64,000 nucleotides of DNA from contig JAEZRP010000029.1 in assembly GCA_023444095.1 (NCBI GenBank), forward strand, positions 1 through 64,000, written 5' to 3'. Both the position numbers and the translations under genes were made by a program. The DNA comes from Bacillota bacterium. GTDB taxonomy: Bacteria > Bacillota > Clostridia > Christensenellales > Aristaeellaceae. This document shows positions 23,739 to 32,171 of this stretch, piece by piece. The notes beneath the pieces were generated by a model that did not search any database, was not told the origin of the DNA, and saw only the letters and a program-made list of their open reading frames with translations. Positions within the stretch are counted from its first letter, which is position 1, and each line of letters starts with the position of its first letter.

Positions 23739-24497
23739 CTATGTCCGCGCAAGCCACATCATGATCGTGTCCGGGACGAGCGCGCTCAATACCCTGTATA
23801 CCTTGTAAAATACGCCCGGGGTGTAGACGGGCAGCCGCAGCTTCGCCGCCCGAAGCGCGCCCCGCGCGACGGCGGTCGCCCGGATGCGCGGCAGCACGCG
23901 AAACGTCGCCGAGTTGCCCGTGATGCGCCCGACTGCCATGAACTCCGTGGACATCGGCCCCGGACACACCACCGTCACGGAGATTCCGCGCGGCCTGAGC
24001 TCCATGCCCAGCGCGCGGCTGAACGCGCGCACGTAGTACTTCGTCGCGCTGTAAACCGCCATCCGCGCGTTTGGAACGTAGGACGCGATGGACGAGACGT
24101 TTACGATCCGCGCGTCTCTCTCCATGTGCTCGAGCGTCAGCCGCGTGACGGCTGTGAGCGCCCGGCAGTTGAGATCCACCATGCCGAGCTGTTCCGACAT
24201 CTCGGCCTTGTCAAAATCCCCGAGCATGCCGTAGCCAGCGTTGTTGACGAGCAGGCGAACGTCGGGCCGCCTGTCCTTCAGCGCCTTCTGGAGCCGCGAA
24301 ATCCCCGCGCCCGACGCAATGTCAAAGGCAAGGATCTCGCACCGGAGGCCCGAAAGCTCGCCTGCGAGCGCGGCGAGCCGCTCCTCCCGCCGGGCGACGA
24401 GCCAGACTTCCTCGACCTCGGGAAATTCGCCTTTGATTCTGCGCGCCATCTCCTGCCCCAGGCCGGAGGAAGCGCCGGTGATGATTGCGGTCCTCAT
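23739..24497 (-). CDS. SDR family NAD(P)-dependent oxidoreductase
   Basis: A 252-residue short-chain dehydrogenase with TGASSGLG (7-14), NNAG (85-88), the catalytic serine near 135 and YSATK (Tyr149, Lys153). The Arg-rich loop after strand 2 (ARREER) suggests NADP preference. The C-terminus has a hydrophobic stretch, as in membrane-associated DltE/YqjQ-like SDRs. First gene of the five-gene operon, with GGGGTG before ATG 24497. Confidence 0.9.
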   Translation of the reverse strand: MRTAIITGASSGLGQEMARRIKGEFPEVEEVWLVARREERLAALAGELSGLRCEILAFDIASGAGISRLQKALKDRRPDVRLLVNNAGYGMLGDFDKAEMSEQLGMVDLNCRALTAVTRLTLEHMERDARIVNVSSIASYVPNARMAVYSATKYYVRAFSRALGMELRPRGISVTVVCPGPMSTEFMAVGRITGNSATFRVLPRIRATAVARGALRAAKLRLPVYTPGVFYKVYRVLSALVPDTIMMWLART

Positions 24498-24535
24498 GAA
24501 TGCACCCCGGAGCTATTGTTCTCCGTTTCTGGTTA

Positions 24536-24564
24536 ATTATAACACTCCCGCCATTCTCAATCAA
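24536..24564 (-). promoter_or_regulatory. Promoter of the SDR-PHP-TIM-GtrA-RGG operon
   Basis: Minus-strand TTGATT (24559-24564) and TATAAT (24536-24541), 17-bp spacing. Confidence 0.82.
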
Positions 24565-24573
24565 CTTCCAATA

Positions 24574-24602
24574 TTGACGGAATGCCGGTTTCGTTGCATA
24601 AT
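24574..24602 (+). promoter_or_regulatory. Promoter of the flavodiiron operon
   Basis: TTGACG (24574-24579) and CATAAT (24597-24602), 17-bp spacing, back-to-back with the divergent SDR promoter only 9 bp away. Confidence 0.75.
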
Positions 24603-24672
24603 AAGGGGGCGATCTTTGGCGAAAAAACCGAAATCGCGCCAAAACCCTCATCGATTCGGCAGGAGGTGCGAC

Positions 24673-26505
24673 ATGCATTGCACATACGATATCTCGAAGG
24701 ACCTGACCTGGGTGGGCGTCAACGACAGAAGGCTCGCACTCTTTGAGAACGTGTATCCCATTCCGGAGGGAATCTCCTACAACGCCTTCATTCTGCGGGG
24801 CGAAAAAACGGTGCTGTTTGACTCCGTGGACCGCGGCGCTGCGGCACAGTTCATCGAGAACATCCGCCACGCGCTCGACGGGCGCAGGCTCGACTACGTG
24901 GTCGTGAGCCACATGGAGCCCGATCATGCCGCCACGCTCGTGGAAGTTGCGCTGCGCTATCCAGAGGCGAGATTCGTCGTCAACCAGAAGGCGCTTCAGA
25001 TGCTGGGCCAATTCTTTGATTTCGATTTCGAGGCCCGCGCGCACGTCGTCGAGGAGGGTTCGACCCTCGACATCGGCGGCCATCTTTTGACCTTCCTCAT
25101 GGCGCCGATGGTCCACTGGCCCGAGGTCATGGTGACGTACGATTCGACGGACAAGCTGCTCTTTTCGGCGGACGCGTTCGGCACCTTCGGCGCGCTCTCG
25201 GGAAACATGTTCGCGGACGAGGCGGCGTTTGACATGTCGGAAGCCCGCAGGTATTACGCGAACATCGTCGGCAAGTACGGCCAGCAGACGCAGGCGCTGC
25301 TCAACAAAGTCGGGGGAATCGAGGTCAGGCTGCTTTTGCCGCTGCATGGCCCGGTCTGGCGAAAGGGCATCGACCGGTACGTCAACAAGTACGCGAAGTG
25401 GTCGAGCTATACGCCCGAGGAGAGCGCCGTCGTGATCGCCTACGGAACCGTGTATTTCGGAACCGAGAACGCCGCGAACATCCTCGCAATCGAGCTCGCT
25501 AAGCGCGGCGTGCGCAACATCAAGCTCTACGACGTCTCGCGCACCGATCCCTCCTATATCGTCGCGGAGGCCTTCCGCGCGAGCCACCTGGTGTTCGCGG
25601 CGGCGACCTACAACGCTGGTATCTTCCCAAACATGGAAACGCTCGTTACCGACCTTTGCGCTCACAACATCATGAACCGCCACGTGGCGCTCATTGAAAA
25701 CGGATCGTGGGCGCTGTCCGCAGGCGCGAAGATGAAGGCCGCGCTCGCAAAGCAGAAAAACATCAGCTTCATCGGCGAAACCCTGTCCGTAAAGTCATCC
25801 GTGAAGGACGAGCAGATGACTTCCCTGGCATCCCTCGCGGACGAGATCGTCAAGACCATGCCCAAACCCGCGCCCGTCGAGGACATGGCCGCCATCGAGC
25901 TTCGCGCCCTCTTCGATCTCAGCTACGGTCTTTATGTCCTGACCGCGCGCGAGAACGGCCGCGACAACGGCTGCATCGTCAACACCGCATGCCAGATCAC
26001 GGACACCCCCCAGCGCATTTCCGTCACCGTCAACAAGGCGACGCTCACCCACGATATGATTCTGCACACGGGTATGTTCAACATATCCGTGCTCTCGACC
26101 ACCGCGCCCATGGAAATCTTCCGCCACTTCGGCTTCCAATCCGGCAAGGAAGTGGACAAGTTCGAGAACCTCACGATCTGCCGCAGCAAGAACGGTCTCT
26201 CGTACATCCCGTGGAACACGAACGCCTACATTGCCGCGAGGGTCTTGCAGGTGATCGACGTAGGCACTCACTCCGTATTCATCGCGGAGGTCGAGGAGGC
26301 GAAGGTGCTCTCTGGAGAGCCCTCCTGCACGTACGATTACTACTTCCAGAACATCAAACCCGCGCCCAAGCCTACCGCCGAGAAAAAGACCGGCTGGGTG
26401 TGCAAGATCTGCGGATACGTGTACGAGGGCGATCCTCTGCCGCCCGACTATATCTGCCCCATCTGCAAGCACGGCGCGGCGGACTTTGAGAGGTTACAGT
26501 CATGA
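24673..26505 (+). CDS. Four-domain flavodiiron protein (MBL - flavodoxin - flavin reductase - rubredoxin)
   Basis: A 610-residue soluble O2/NO-scavenging reductase. Residues 1-250 form the metallo-beta-lactamase di-iron core with HMEPDH (His80, Glu82, Asp84, His85), MVHWPE and LPLHGPV ligands. About 255-395 is an FMN flavodoxin domain, 410-560 a flavin-reductase-like domain (HTGMFNISVLS), and 570-610 a rubredoxin (Cys577, Cys580, Cys595, Cys598). Carrying both flavin-reductase and rubredoxin modules means electrons from NAD(P)H may be delivered within one chain. AGGAGGTG precedes ATG 24673. The next gene overlaps by 4 nt. Confidence 0.93.
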   Translation: MHCTYDISKDLTWVGVNDRRLALFENVYPIPEGISYNAFILRGEKTVLFDSVDRGAAAQFIENIRHALDGRRLDYVVVSHMEPDHAATLVEVALRYPEARFVVNQKALQMLGQFFDFDFEARAHVVEEGSTLDIGGHLLTFLMAPMVHWPEVMVTYDSTDKLLFSADAFGTFGALSGNMFADEAAFDMSEARRYYANIVGKYGQQTQALLNKVGGIEVRLLLPLHGPVWRKGIDRYVNKYAKWSSYTPEESAVVIAYGTVYFGTENAANILAIELAKRGVRNIKLYDVSRTDPSYIVAEAFRASHLVFAAATYNAGIFPNMETLVTDLCAHNIMNRHVALIENGSWALSAGAKMKAALAKQKNISFIGETLSVKSSVKDEQMTSLASLADEIVKTMPKPAPVEDMAAIELRALFDLSYGLYVLTARENGRDNGCIVNTACQITDTPQRISVTVNKATLTHDMILHTGMFNISVLSTTAPMEIFRHFGFQSGKEVDKFENLTICRSKNGLSYIPWNTNAYIAARVLQVIDVGTHSVFIAEVEEAKVLSGEPSCTYDYYFQNIKPAPKPTAEKKTGWVCKICGYVYEGDPLPPDYICPICKHGAADFERLQS

Positions 26506-26975
26506 GAAGAAAAGATCGCGAAGTCACTGACCGGGCGGACATCCTCGGGATCATCGACGCCTGCGAAGTTGTGAGCCTCGCCCTCGTTGACGGCGAATGG
26601 CCATATGTCGTCGAACTGAACTTCGGCTATGCGGATGAGGACGGGAAACTCTCCCTCTACTTCCACGGCGCGAATGAGGGAAAGAAGCTCGACCTGATCA
26701 AAAGGAACTCCAACGCGGCGTTCGCCATGAGCTGCGATCACCTGTACGTCCCCGGCTCGACGGGCTGCTCCGCCACGTACCGCTTCTCGAGCGTGTGCGG
26801 GCGCGGGAAGATCTCCATCGTGGAGGGCCCCGAAAAGCAAAAGGCGCTCACCGCCCTCATGGCGCACTACGAAAGGGACAAGGTCTACGAATTCGAGGAA
26901 AGACACGCCGCGCCGACGTGCGTCTTGAAGCTCGAGGTCGAATCCCTCGCGGGAAAGCGCAAGGCAGTCCAATAA
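26502..26975 (+). CDS. Pyridoxamine 5'-phosphate oxidase-family protein (NimA-like)
   Basis: A 157-residue split-barrel flavin-binding protein. It has the opening MRRKDREVTD, GEWPYVVELNFGY and FHGANEGKKLDLIKRN segments typical of NimA/PPOX-class proteins; some members reduce nitroimidazoles. It overlaps the flavodiiron gene by ATGA, so the two are co-translated, pointing to oxidative or nitrosative stress defence. Actual substrate unknown. Confidence 0.88.
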   Translation: MRRKDREVTDRADILGIIDACEVVSLALVDGEWPYVVELNFGYADEDGKLSLYFHGANEGKKLDLIKRNSNAAFAMSCDHLYVPGSTGCSATYRFSSVCGRGKISIVEGPEKQKALTALMAHYERDKVYEFEERHAAPTCVLKLEVESLAGKRKAVQ

Positions 26976-26984
26976 CCGTCGTTT

Positions 26985-27015
26985 GCCCCGTCCCGGTTCT
27001 CGAGACCGGCGGGGC
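26985..27015 (+). terminator. Terminator after the NimA-like gene
   Basis: GCCCCG..CCGGT / ACCGG..CGGGGC stem with a 2-base bulge; the T-rich run follows after 5 nt and overlaps the next promoter. Confidence 0.6.
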
Positions 27016-27019
27016 ACAC

Positions 27020-27048
27020 TTGTAAATTTTTTCATTTCATGTTATTAT
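27020..27048 (+). promoter_or_regulatory. Promoter of the GH42 gene
   Basis: TTGTAA (27020-27025) and TATTAT (27043-27048), 17-bp AT-rich spacer. Confidence 0.7.
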
Positions 27049-27077
27049 TGCTTTATTAACAGAGAGGAGCGGTCGCC

Positions 27078-29120
27078 ATGAGAAGGCTCTCAGACGACAG
27101 ACTTCGGCTGGGCGTATGCTATTATCCGGAACACTGGCCGGAGGAACTATGGGATGACGACCTGACCCGGATGTTCGACTGCGGGATCGACGTCGTGCGC
27201 GTGGCGGAATTCGCGTGGTGCGTATTCGAGCCGCGCGAGGGTGAATTCGAGTTCGGCTTGTTCGACCGGTTCCTCGCCCTCTGCGCGCGGCGCGATATGA
27301 AGGTGATCTTCGGGACGCCGACGGCGACCCCGCCCGCGTGGCTGACGCAGCAATATCCGGAGGTTCTGAACGCCCAGGTCGACGGGACGAAATACCGCCA
27401 TGGGCTGCGCCGCCACTACAACTACAACTCCCCGAAATATCGGGCGCTCACCGCTCGAATCGTCGAAACGCTCGCCGCACGCTACGGAGACCATCCGCAG
27501 ATCATCGGCTGGCAGATCGACAACGAGCTCAACTGCGAGACGGACGAATTCCATTCAGACGCGGACCACGAGGCCTTCCGCTCCTACCTGCGCGAAAAAT
27601 ACGGAACTCTCGAAAATCTGAACGAAAAGACCGGCGGCGTGGTGTGGAGCCAGTCATACTCCGACTGGTCGCAGGTTTCTTTGAGGAGGCCCACGATCGG
27701 CGGTCAGTACAATCCGCACATGCTGCTCGAGGAAAAGCGATTTTTTTCAAAAAGCGCGGCGGACTACTGCACGCTCCAGTCGGAAATCCTCAAAAAGTAT
27801 ATCGGAAGCCGGTTCGTCACGACAAACGGCATCTTCAAAAATCTCGATTATACGTCGCTTGTTGGCGCGTCCCTCGATTTTCTCACGTTTGACAGCTACC
27901 CGAACTTCGCGTACGCGCTCGACGCGCCAGGAAAAAACCATCCATTCCTGAAGGAACGGATGATGGCCATGCGACTCGACGAGACGCGCGCCCTCTCCCC
28001 TGCGTTCGGCATCATGGAGCAGCAGTCCGGCGCGAACGGCTGGACGGGTCGAATGGAGGCCCCGATGCCGCGCCCGGGCCAGATGCGGCTATGGACGATG
28101 CAGTCCGTAGCGCACGGCGCGGATTTCGTGAGCTTCTTCCGCTGGCGCACCGCGCCCGTCGGTACGGAAATCTACTGGCACGGTCTGAACGACTACGACA
28201 ACCGGCCGAATCGAAGGATCGACGAGCTCAACCTGATCCAAGCGGACTTTCAAAGGCTCGCGGAGGTCGCGGGCTCGAAATGCCGCACCCGGATCGCGCT
28301 CGCGCGCGAGTACCACAACGACTGGGACGCCGCGCACGACCGCTGGGTGGGCCGCCCCACCGCGGAGAGCTACCCCGGCTGGTACGCCGCCTGCCAGAAG
28401 CTGCACGCACCCTGCGACTTTGTGTTCCTGACATCCAAGATGACGGCGGAGGCCCTCGCACAGTACGACCTCATCGTCTACCCGCACGCGGCGATTCTGA
28501 CGGACGATACCGCAAACCTCCTGCGCGCATACGCCGAAAACGGCGGCGTCGTGCTCTTCGGCGCACGCACGGGCTACAAAGATGAATTCGGACGCTGCCC
28601 CATGCGGCCCATGCCCGGCCCGGCGCTGGAACTGACCGGCGCGCGGGTGGACGATTACACATTCATCGGCCCGGACGACGAGCCCGGCATGGCGCTCTGG
28701 GCGGGTGAGACGCTTGAATGCCCGGTGTTCAACGATATCCTAGCGCTCGCGACCCCCGACGCGAAAATCGAGGCCACGTTCGCCTGTAACTACTATGCGG
28801 GCGCGCCCGCGCTCGTCTCCCGCAAGGTCGGCGCTGGCCGCGCGTACTACTTCGGCGCCGCGTTCTCGGAGGCGTCTGCCGAGCTCTTCCTGCGGAAATT
28901 CGGCCTCGACGAGCCCTGCGCGGACATGATCGACCTGCCTTTCGAGTGCGAACTCGCCGTGTGCGAGAAGGACGGCATCAGGTACGCCTTCTGCCTCAAC
29001 TATGCGCGCCACAACCAGACGATCTGCCTGCGCCGCCCCCTGCGCGAACTTCTCACCGGAAGCGAACTCTCGGGGAGCGTGACGCTCGCACCCTACGGCG
29101 TCGCGGTATTTAAATACTGA
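27078..29120 (+). CDS. GH42 beta-galactosidase
   Basis: A 680-residue clan GH-A glycosidase: N-terminal LGVCYYPEHWPEE, acid/base Glu150 in IDNELNCE, nucleophile Glu314 in MEQQSG, then the beta-galactosidase trimerisation domain (about 395-600) and a small C-terminal beta domain. It hydrolyses beta-galactosides, usually short oligosaccharides. No signal peptide, so it works on imported sugars. AGAGGAG precedes ATG. Its last codons overlap the convergent MBL gene by 11 nt. Confidence 0.94.
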   Translation: MRRLSDDRLRLGVCYYPEHWPEELWDDDLTRMFDCGIDVVRVAEFAWCVFEPREGEFEFGLFDRFLALCARRDMKVIFGTPTATPPAWLTQQYPEVLNAQVDGTKYRHGLRRHYNYNSPKYRALTARIVETLAARYGDHPQIIGWQIDNELNCETDEFHSDADHEAFRSYLREKYGTLENLNEKTGGVVWSQSYSDWSQVSLRRPTIGGQYNPHMLLEEKRFFSKSAADYCTLQSEILKKYIGSRFVTTNGIFKNLDYTSLVGASLDFLTFDSYPNFAYALDAPGKNHPFLKERMMAMRLDETRALSPAFGIMEQQSGANGWTGRMEAPMPRPGQMRLWTMQSVAHGADFVSFFRWRTAPVGTEIYWHGLNDYDNRPNRRIDELNLIQADFQRLAEVAGSKCRTRIALAREYHNDWDAAHDRWVGRPTAESYPGWYAACQKLHAPCDFVFLTSKMTAEALAQYDLIVYPHAAILTDDTANLLRAYAENGGVVLFGARTGYKDEFGRCPMRPMPGPALELTGARVDDYTFIGPDDEPGMALWAGETLECPVFNDILALATPDAKIEATFACNYYAGAPALVSRKVGAGRAYYFGAAFSEASAELFLRKFGLDEPCADMIDLPFECELAVCEKDGIRYAFCLNYARHNQTICLRRPLRELLTGSELSGSVTLAPYGVAVFKY

Positions 29121-29841
29121 CCGTCATGCCGTCGCAGGCGAGCGCGACCGGATAGGGCACGAACGGACGCAGCCGCGCCACCTCGGGCTCGTTCCACGGC
29201 ACGATATGGCTCACGACGAGCTTCTTCGTCCGAATCTTCGCGAACACGTCCTTCGCGTCCGTGAGTCGGCAATGCGCCGCCTCGGTCACGACAAGGTCGT
29301 TCTCGGAATCGAACGCTGCCCCGGGGAAGTCCGAATAGGCGTCAAAGCCCAGGTCTCCCGAAAACACGACGCGCTTTCCCTCCGCCTCGGCGAGGTAGGA
29401 GTACGAGGGCCGCGTGGGCAGATGGTCGTTTGAGATCGCCGTCATGCGCAGCGCCCCGTCGTCGTAAAACGCGCCCGCGCTGACCTCAGCGATCTCCGGC
29501 ATGTTCTCAAGCCCATTGCCGCCGTGCGTGACGTTCAGCCAGCCGCGGATGGCGTCCCGCGCGGCGATTTCAGGCACGTAGATCGCGGGCCGGGTGTCCT
29601 TGAACTGCCAGGTCAGAAGGTCGACGAACTCGATCAGGCCGTTCGCGTGGTCGCCGTGCATGTGCGTAAGAAACACGCCCCGGATCTCGCGCGGATGGAT
29701 GTGCAGCGGCCGGAGCGCGGTCACGAGCGGGTACCCCGCGTCGACGATGTAGCGGTTCTCCCCCACGGTCAGGAGCATGCAGGCACACCTGCGGTTCGCC
29801 TCCGGCACGCCGTGGCTCGTGCCGATGAATGTCAGTTTCAT
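29110..29841 (-). CDS. MBL-fold metallo-hydrolase
   Basis: A 243-residue metallo-beta-lactamase-fold enzyme with THMHGDH (His60, His62, Asp64, His65), FSGDLGFD and a late VVSHIVPWNE. The start MKLTFIGTSHGVPEANR resembles the RNase Z/PhnP-like branch, suggesting a phosphodiesterase. Substrate unknown. GGGGTGATT precedes the start. Confidence 0.86.
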   Translation of the reverse strand: MKLTFIGTSHGVPEANRRCACMLLTVGENRYIVDAGYPLVTALRPLHIHPREIRGVFLTHMHGDHANGLIEFVDLLTWQFKDTRPAIYVPEIAARDAIRGWLNVTHGGNGLENMPEIAEVSAGAFYDDGALRMTAISNDHLPTRPSYSYLAEAEGKRVVFSGDLGFDAYSDFPGAAFDSENDLVVTEAAHCRLTDAKDVFAKIRTKKLVVSHIVPWNEPEVARLRPFVPYPVALACDGMTVSI

Positions 29842-29895
29842 TTGAATCACCCCATCTATAGAATACCATACGAATGGAAAGAGAGGAAGACAGAG

Positions 29896-30960
29896 ATGAA
29901 AGGAATGGCGCTCTGCGCGGCATTTTTTGAGGAGTGCGTCGAACCGCTCCTCGCGAAATCCCTTCCAGGCCTCGCATACGCGGCGGGGCTCGTGGGTTTC
30001 GGTTCGGACGTGCTGGGCTATGACGACGAAGTCTCGCGCGATCACCTCTGGGGTCCGCGCCTTTCTATCTTTCCGAAGGACTACACGGACGGACTGAAGA
30101 CCGAAATCGAAACCGCGCTCAAGAGGGATCTCCCGCGCGCGTTCCGGGGCTTCCCCGTGGGCTTCGGCGTGCCGGACGAACACGGCATCTCCGTCATGGC
30201 GGAGAGCGACGCGGAATTTCGCCCGCTCGTCTTCATCATGCCGTTTTCGGCCTTCCTCATGGGCGAGATCGGCCGCCCGGACGCGGACGGCATATCGCCC
30301 GCCGAGTGGCTCGCCTTCTCGGAACAAAAGCTTCTGTCGCTGGCGCGCGGACAGCTCTTCCGCGACGACCTCGGGCTCACGCGGGAGCTTCAAAAGCTCG
30401 CGGCCTACCCGCGCGACGTGTGGCTCTACCTCCTCTATTCCGACTGGTCGGCGATCGCCGAGGAGCGCGCGTTCGTGAAGCGCGCGGCGGCGCGGGGCGA
30501 TGACCTCGGATCGCGCGTCATCGCGGCGCGCATCGCGCACCGACTCATGCATCTCGCGTTTTTGTATGAGGGGAAGTTTGCGCCGTACGCCAAATGGTTC
30601 GGCACGGCGTTCCAGGAGCTCGAGCGCTATCCCGCGCTCGAGCCCATGCTCTCTCGCGCGCTTCACGCGCACGACGGGGAAGAGCGCGCGCTCTCCATCG
30701 CCCGCGCGCAGGCGATCCTGATTGAGATTCACAACGAGGCGGGCCTCACGCCCCCCGTCGATCCCACCATCCGGCCTTACTACACCCGGGACATCAAGGT
30801 CGTGCCCGCCGACGAGGTCGCCGAGGCGCTGCACAGCTTGATCGCGGACGCTACGCTGAAGGCCCTCCCGCCGGTCGGCTCTCTCTCTTCCGTCGGCAAC
30901 CTGACCGGACTGTGCGAGCACGCGTCCCATTTCGGGCGGCTTGTGAAGCTATACGACTGA
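29896..30960 (+). CDS. DUF4037 domain protein
   Basis: A 354-residue protein with DUF4037 features: an N-terminal nucleotidyltransferase-like motif (GFGSDVLGYDDEVSRDH, with the Gly-Ser and acidic pairs of the NTase fold), then a long helical C-terminal region. Substrate and reaction are not established. The start ATG 29896 has GAGAGGA upstream. It stands divergent from the MBL gene and ends 1 nt before the convergent flippase-like gene. Confidence 0.82.
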   Translation: MKGMALCAAFFEECVEPLLAKSLPGLAYAAGLVGFGSDVLGYDDEVSRDHLWGPRLSIFPKDYTDGLKTEIETALKRDLPRAFRGFPVGFGVPDEHGISVMAESDAEFRPLVFIMPFSAFLMGEIGRPDADGISPAEWLAFSEQKLLSLARGQLFRDDLGLTRELQKLAAYPRDVWLYLLYSDWSAIAEERAFVKRAAARGDDLGSRVIAARIAHRLMHLAFLYEGKFAPYAKWFGTAFQELERYPALEPMLSRALHAHDGEERALSIARAQAILIEIHNEAGLTPPVDPTIRPYYTRDIKVVPADEVAEALHSLIADATLKALPPVGSLSSVGNLTGLCEHASHFGRLVKLYD

Positions 30961-30961
30961 C

Positions 30962-32014
30962 TTATGCGCATTCCCCTTCGTCGGTTGATCGCCTATCGCG
31001 CCGCACGACGCTGACATGCGCGACGACCGTCATGATCGCGCTCAAAATGAGCTGCGTGTAGTAGCCGAGCAAACGGGATACGATCATGACAGGGAGCGTC
31101 AGTCCGCCGGCCAACGGCCCGAAGATCGTAAGAAACAGCTTCTCCGAAATGCCCATGCCGCCCGGAAACGGCAGCATGTCTACCGCGACTGAGATCATGC
31201 ACTGCATAAGGATCACGGTCACAAAGCCCGTCGTCTGAAACCCAAACGAGCGGAACGTGAGATAGGTCACGTTAAAAAGCAGAAACCGCTGGACGAGCGT
31301 GACCAAAAAAACGCGCCAGACGACGACCTTGTTCGTTCGGAAATAGCCCGCGACATCCCTATACTGGATCATGGCCTTGTCAATCCTCGCCACATAGCGT
31401 TCGAGCCTTCGGAGGATGCGCAGCCTTCCGAAAAACGTCACGACGGCGACGACCATGTTGTGTGCCATCGTCGGGTGGAACGCGAGGAGCAGGATAAAGC
31501 CGACCGCCAGTATATTCATAAAAAGTCCCAGCCAGCAAAGCCCCAAAACCGGAGCGAGGTACGAAACGATCTTCGCCGGGCGAAGGACCAGCACCGCGAA
31601 TCCCACCGCCACGAGCACCGCCTTGTATGTAATCGTGACGATCATCAAAACCAGCGACGAAACGGCGGGCGGAATCTCGTCCTTGCGCATGTAATAAACC
31701 TGCGCGGGCTGACCGCCCGTCGACGAGGGCGTGATGCAGCTGAAAAAGAAGCCCACGAACGAATAGAGCAGGCAGCGGATCGGGCGCGCCCTGTGCCCGA
31801 TCGCGTGAAGCATGTAACCGATGTTGACGGCCTCGCCGAAAATGAACAAAAGCACGCACGCCGCCGCCAACAGCCAGTAACGCACGTCCGCGTTCGCGAT
31901 GTAAGCCCCGATCTCGCGAAGGTCCTGCCCGCGGAACACGAGCCACAGGGTCGCCACAAAGACCAGGATCAAATATGCCGCGTTGATGATCGCCTTTTTC
32001 TTTCCCATTGCCAT
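30962..32014 (-). CDS. Lysylphosphatidylglycerol synthase/flippase-like TM protein (UPF0104 type)
   Basis: A 350-residue protein with about eight membrane helices, matching the MprF-like flippase domain without any catalytic lysyltransferase domain. Characteristic segments are TPSSTGGQPAQVYYM, FPGGMGISEKLFL and the closing LLGYYTQLILS. Such proteins are proposed to move or bind lipids or glycolipids. ATG 32014 or ATG 32008 could start it. The promoter carries a dyad overlapping its -35. Confidence 0.85.
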   Translation of the reverse strand: MAMGKKKAIINAAYLILVFVATLWLVFRGQDLREIGAYIANADVRYWLLAAACVLLFIFGEAVNIGYMLHAIGHRARPIRCLLYSFVGFFFSCITPSSTGGQPAQVYYMRKDEIPPAVSSLVLMIVTITYKAVLVAVGFAVLVLRPAKIVSYLAPVLGLCWLGLFMNILAVGFILLLAFHPTMAHNMVVAVVTFFGRLRILRRLERYVARIDKAMIQYRDVAGYFRTNKVVVWRVFLVTLVQRFLLFNVTYLTFRSFGFQTTGFVTVILMQCMISVAVDMLPFPGGMGISEKLFLTIFGPLAGGLTLPVMIVSRLLGYYTQLILSAIMTVVAHVSVVRRDRRSTDEGECA

Positions 32015-32052
32015 ACCGCCCGAACGAAATCCGGCGTCGCCGCCATGCGTCC

Positions 32053-32081
32053 ACTATAACACGGATCATCGGTTTTGTAAA
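32053..32081 (-). promoter_or_regulatory. Promoter of the flippase-like gene
   Basis: Minus-strand TTTACA (32076-32081) and TATAGT (32053-32058), 17-bp spacing. Confidence 0.72.
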
Positions 32082-32085
32082 ACCG
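32070..32085. promoter_or_regulatory. Dyad overlapping the -35 (candidate operator)
   Basis: CGGTTTTGTAAAACCG: 7-bp arms CGGTTTT/AAAACCG around GT, covering the whole -35 hexamer of the flippase-like promoter. Position and symmetry suit a repressor site. No cognate regulator is adjacent. Confidence 0.5.
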
Positions 32086-32171
32086 CAAACCGCTCGATGG
32101 CCGAGAATCGATTGCGCGCGCATTCGCGGCAGAATGCGAAAGAACAATCCACAGAGAAATGAGGGGAGCGC

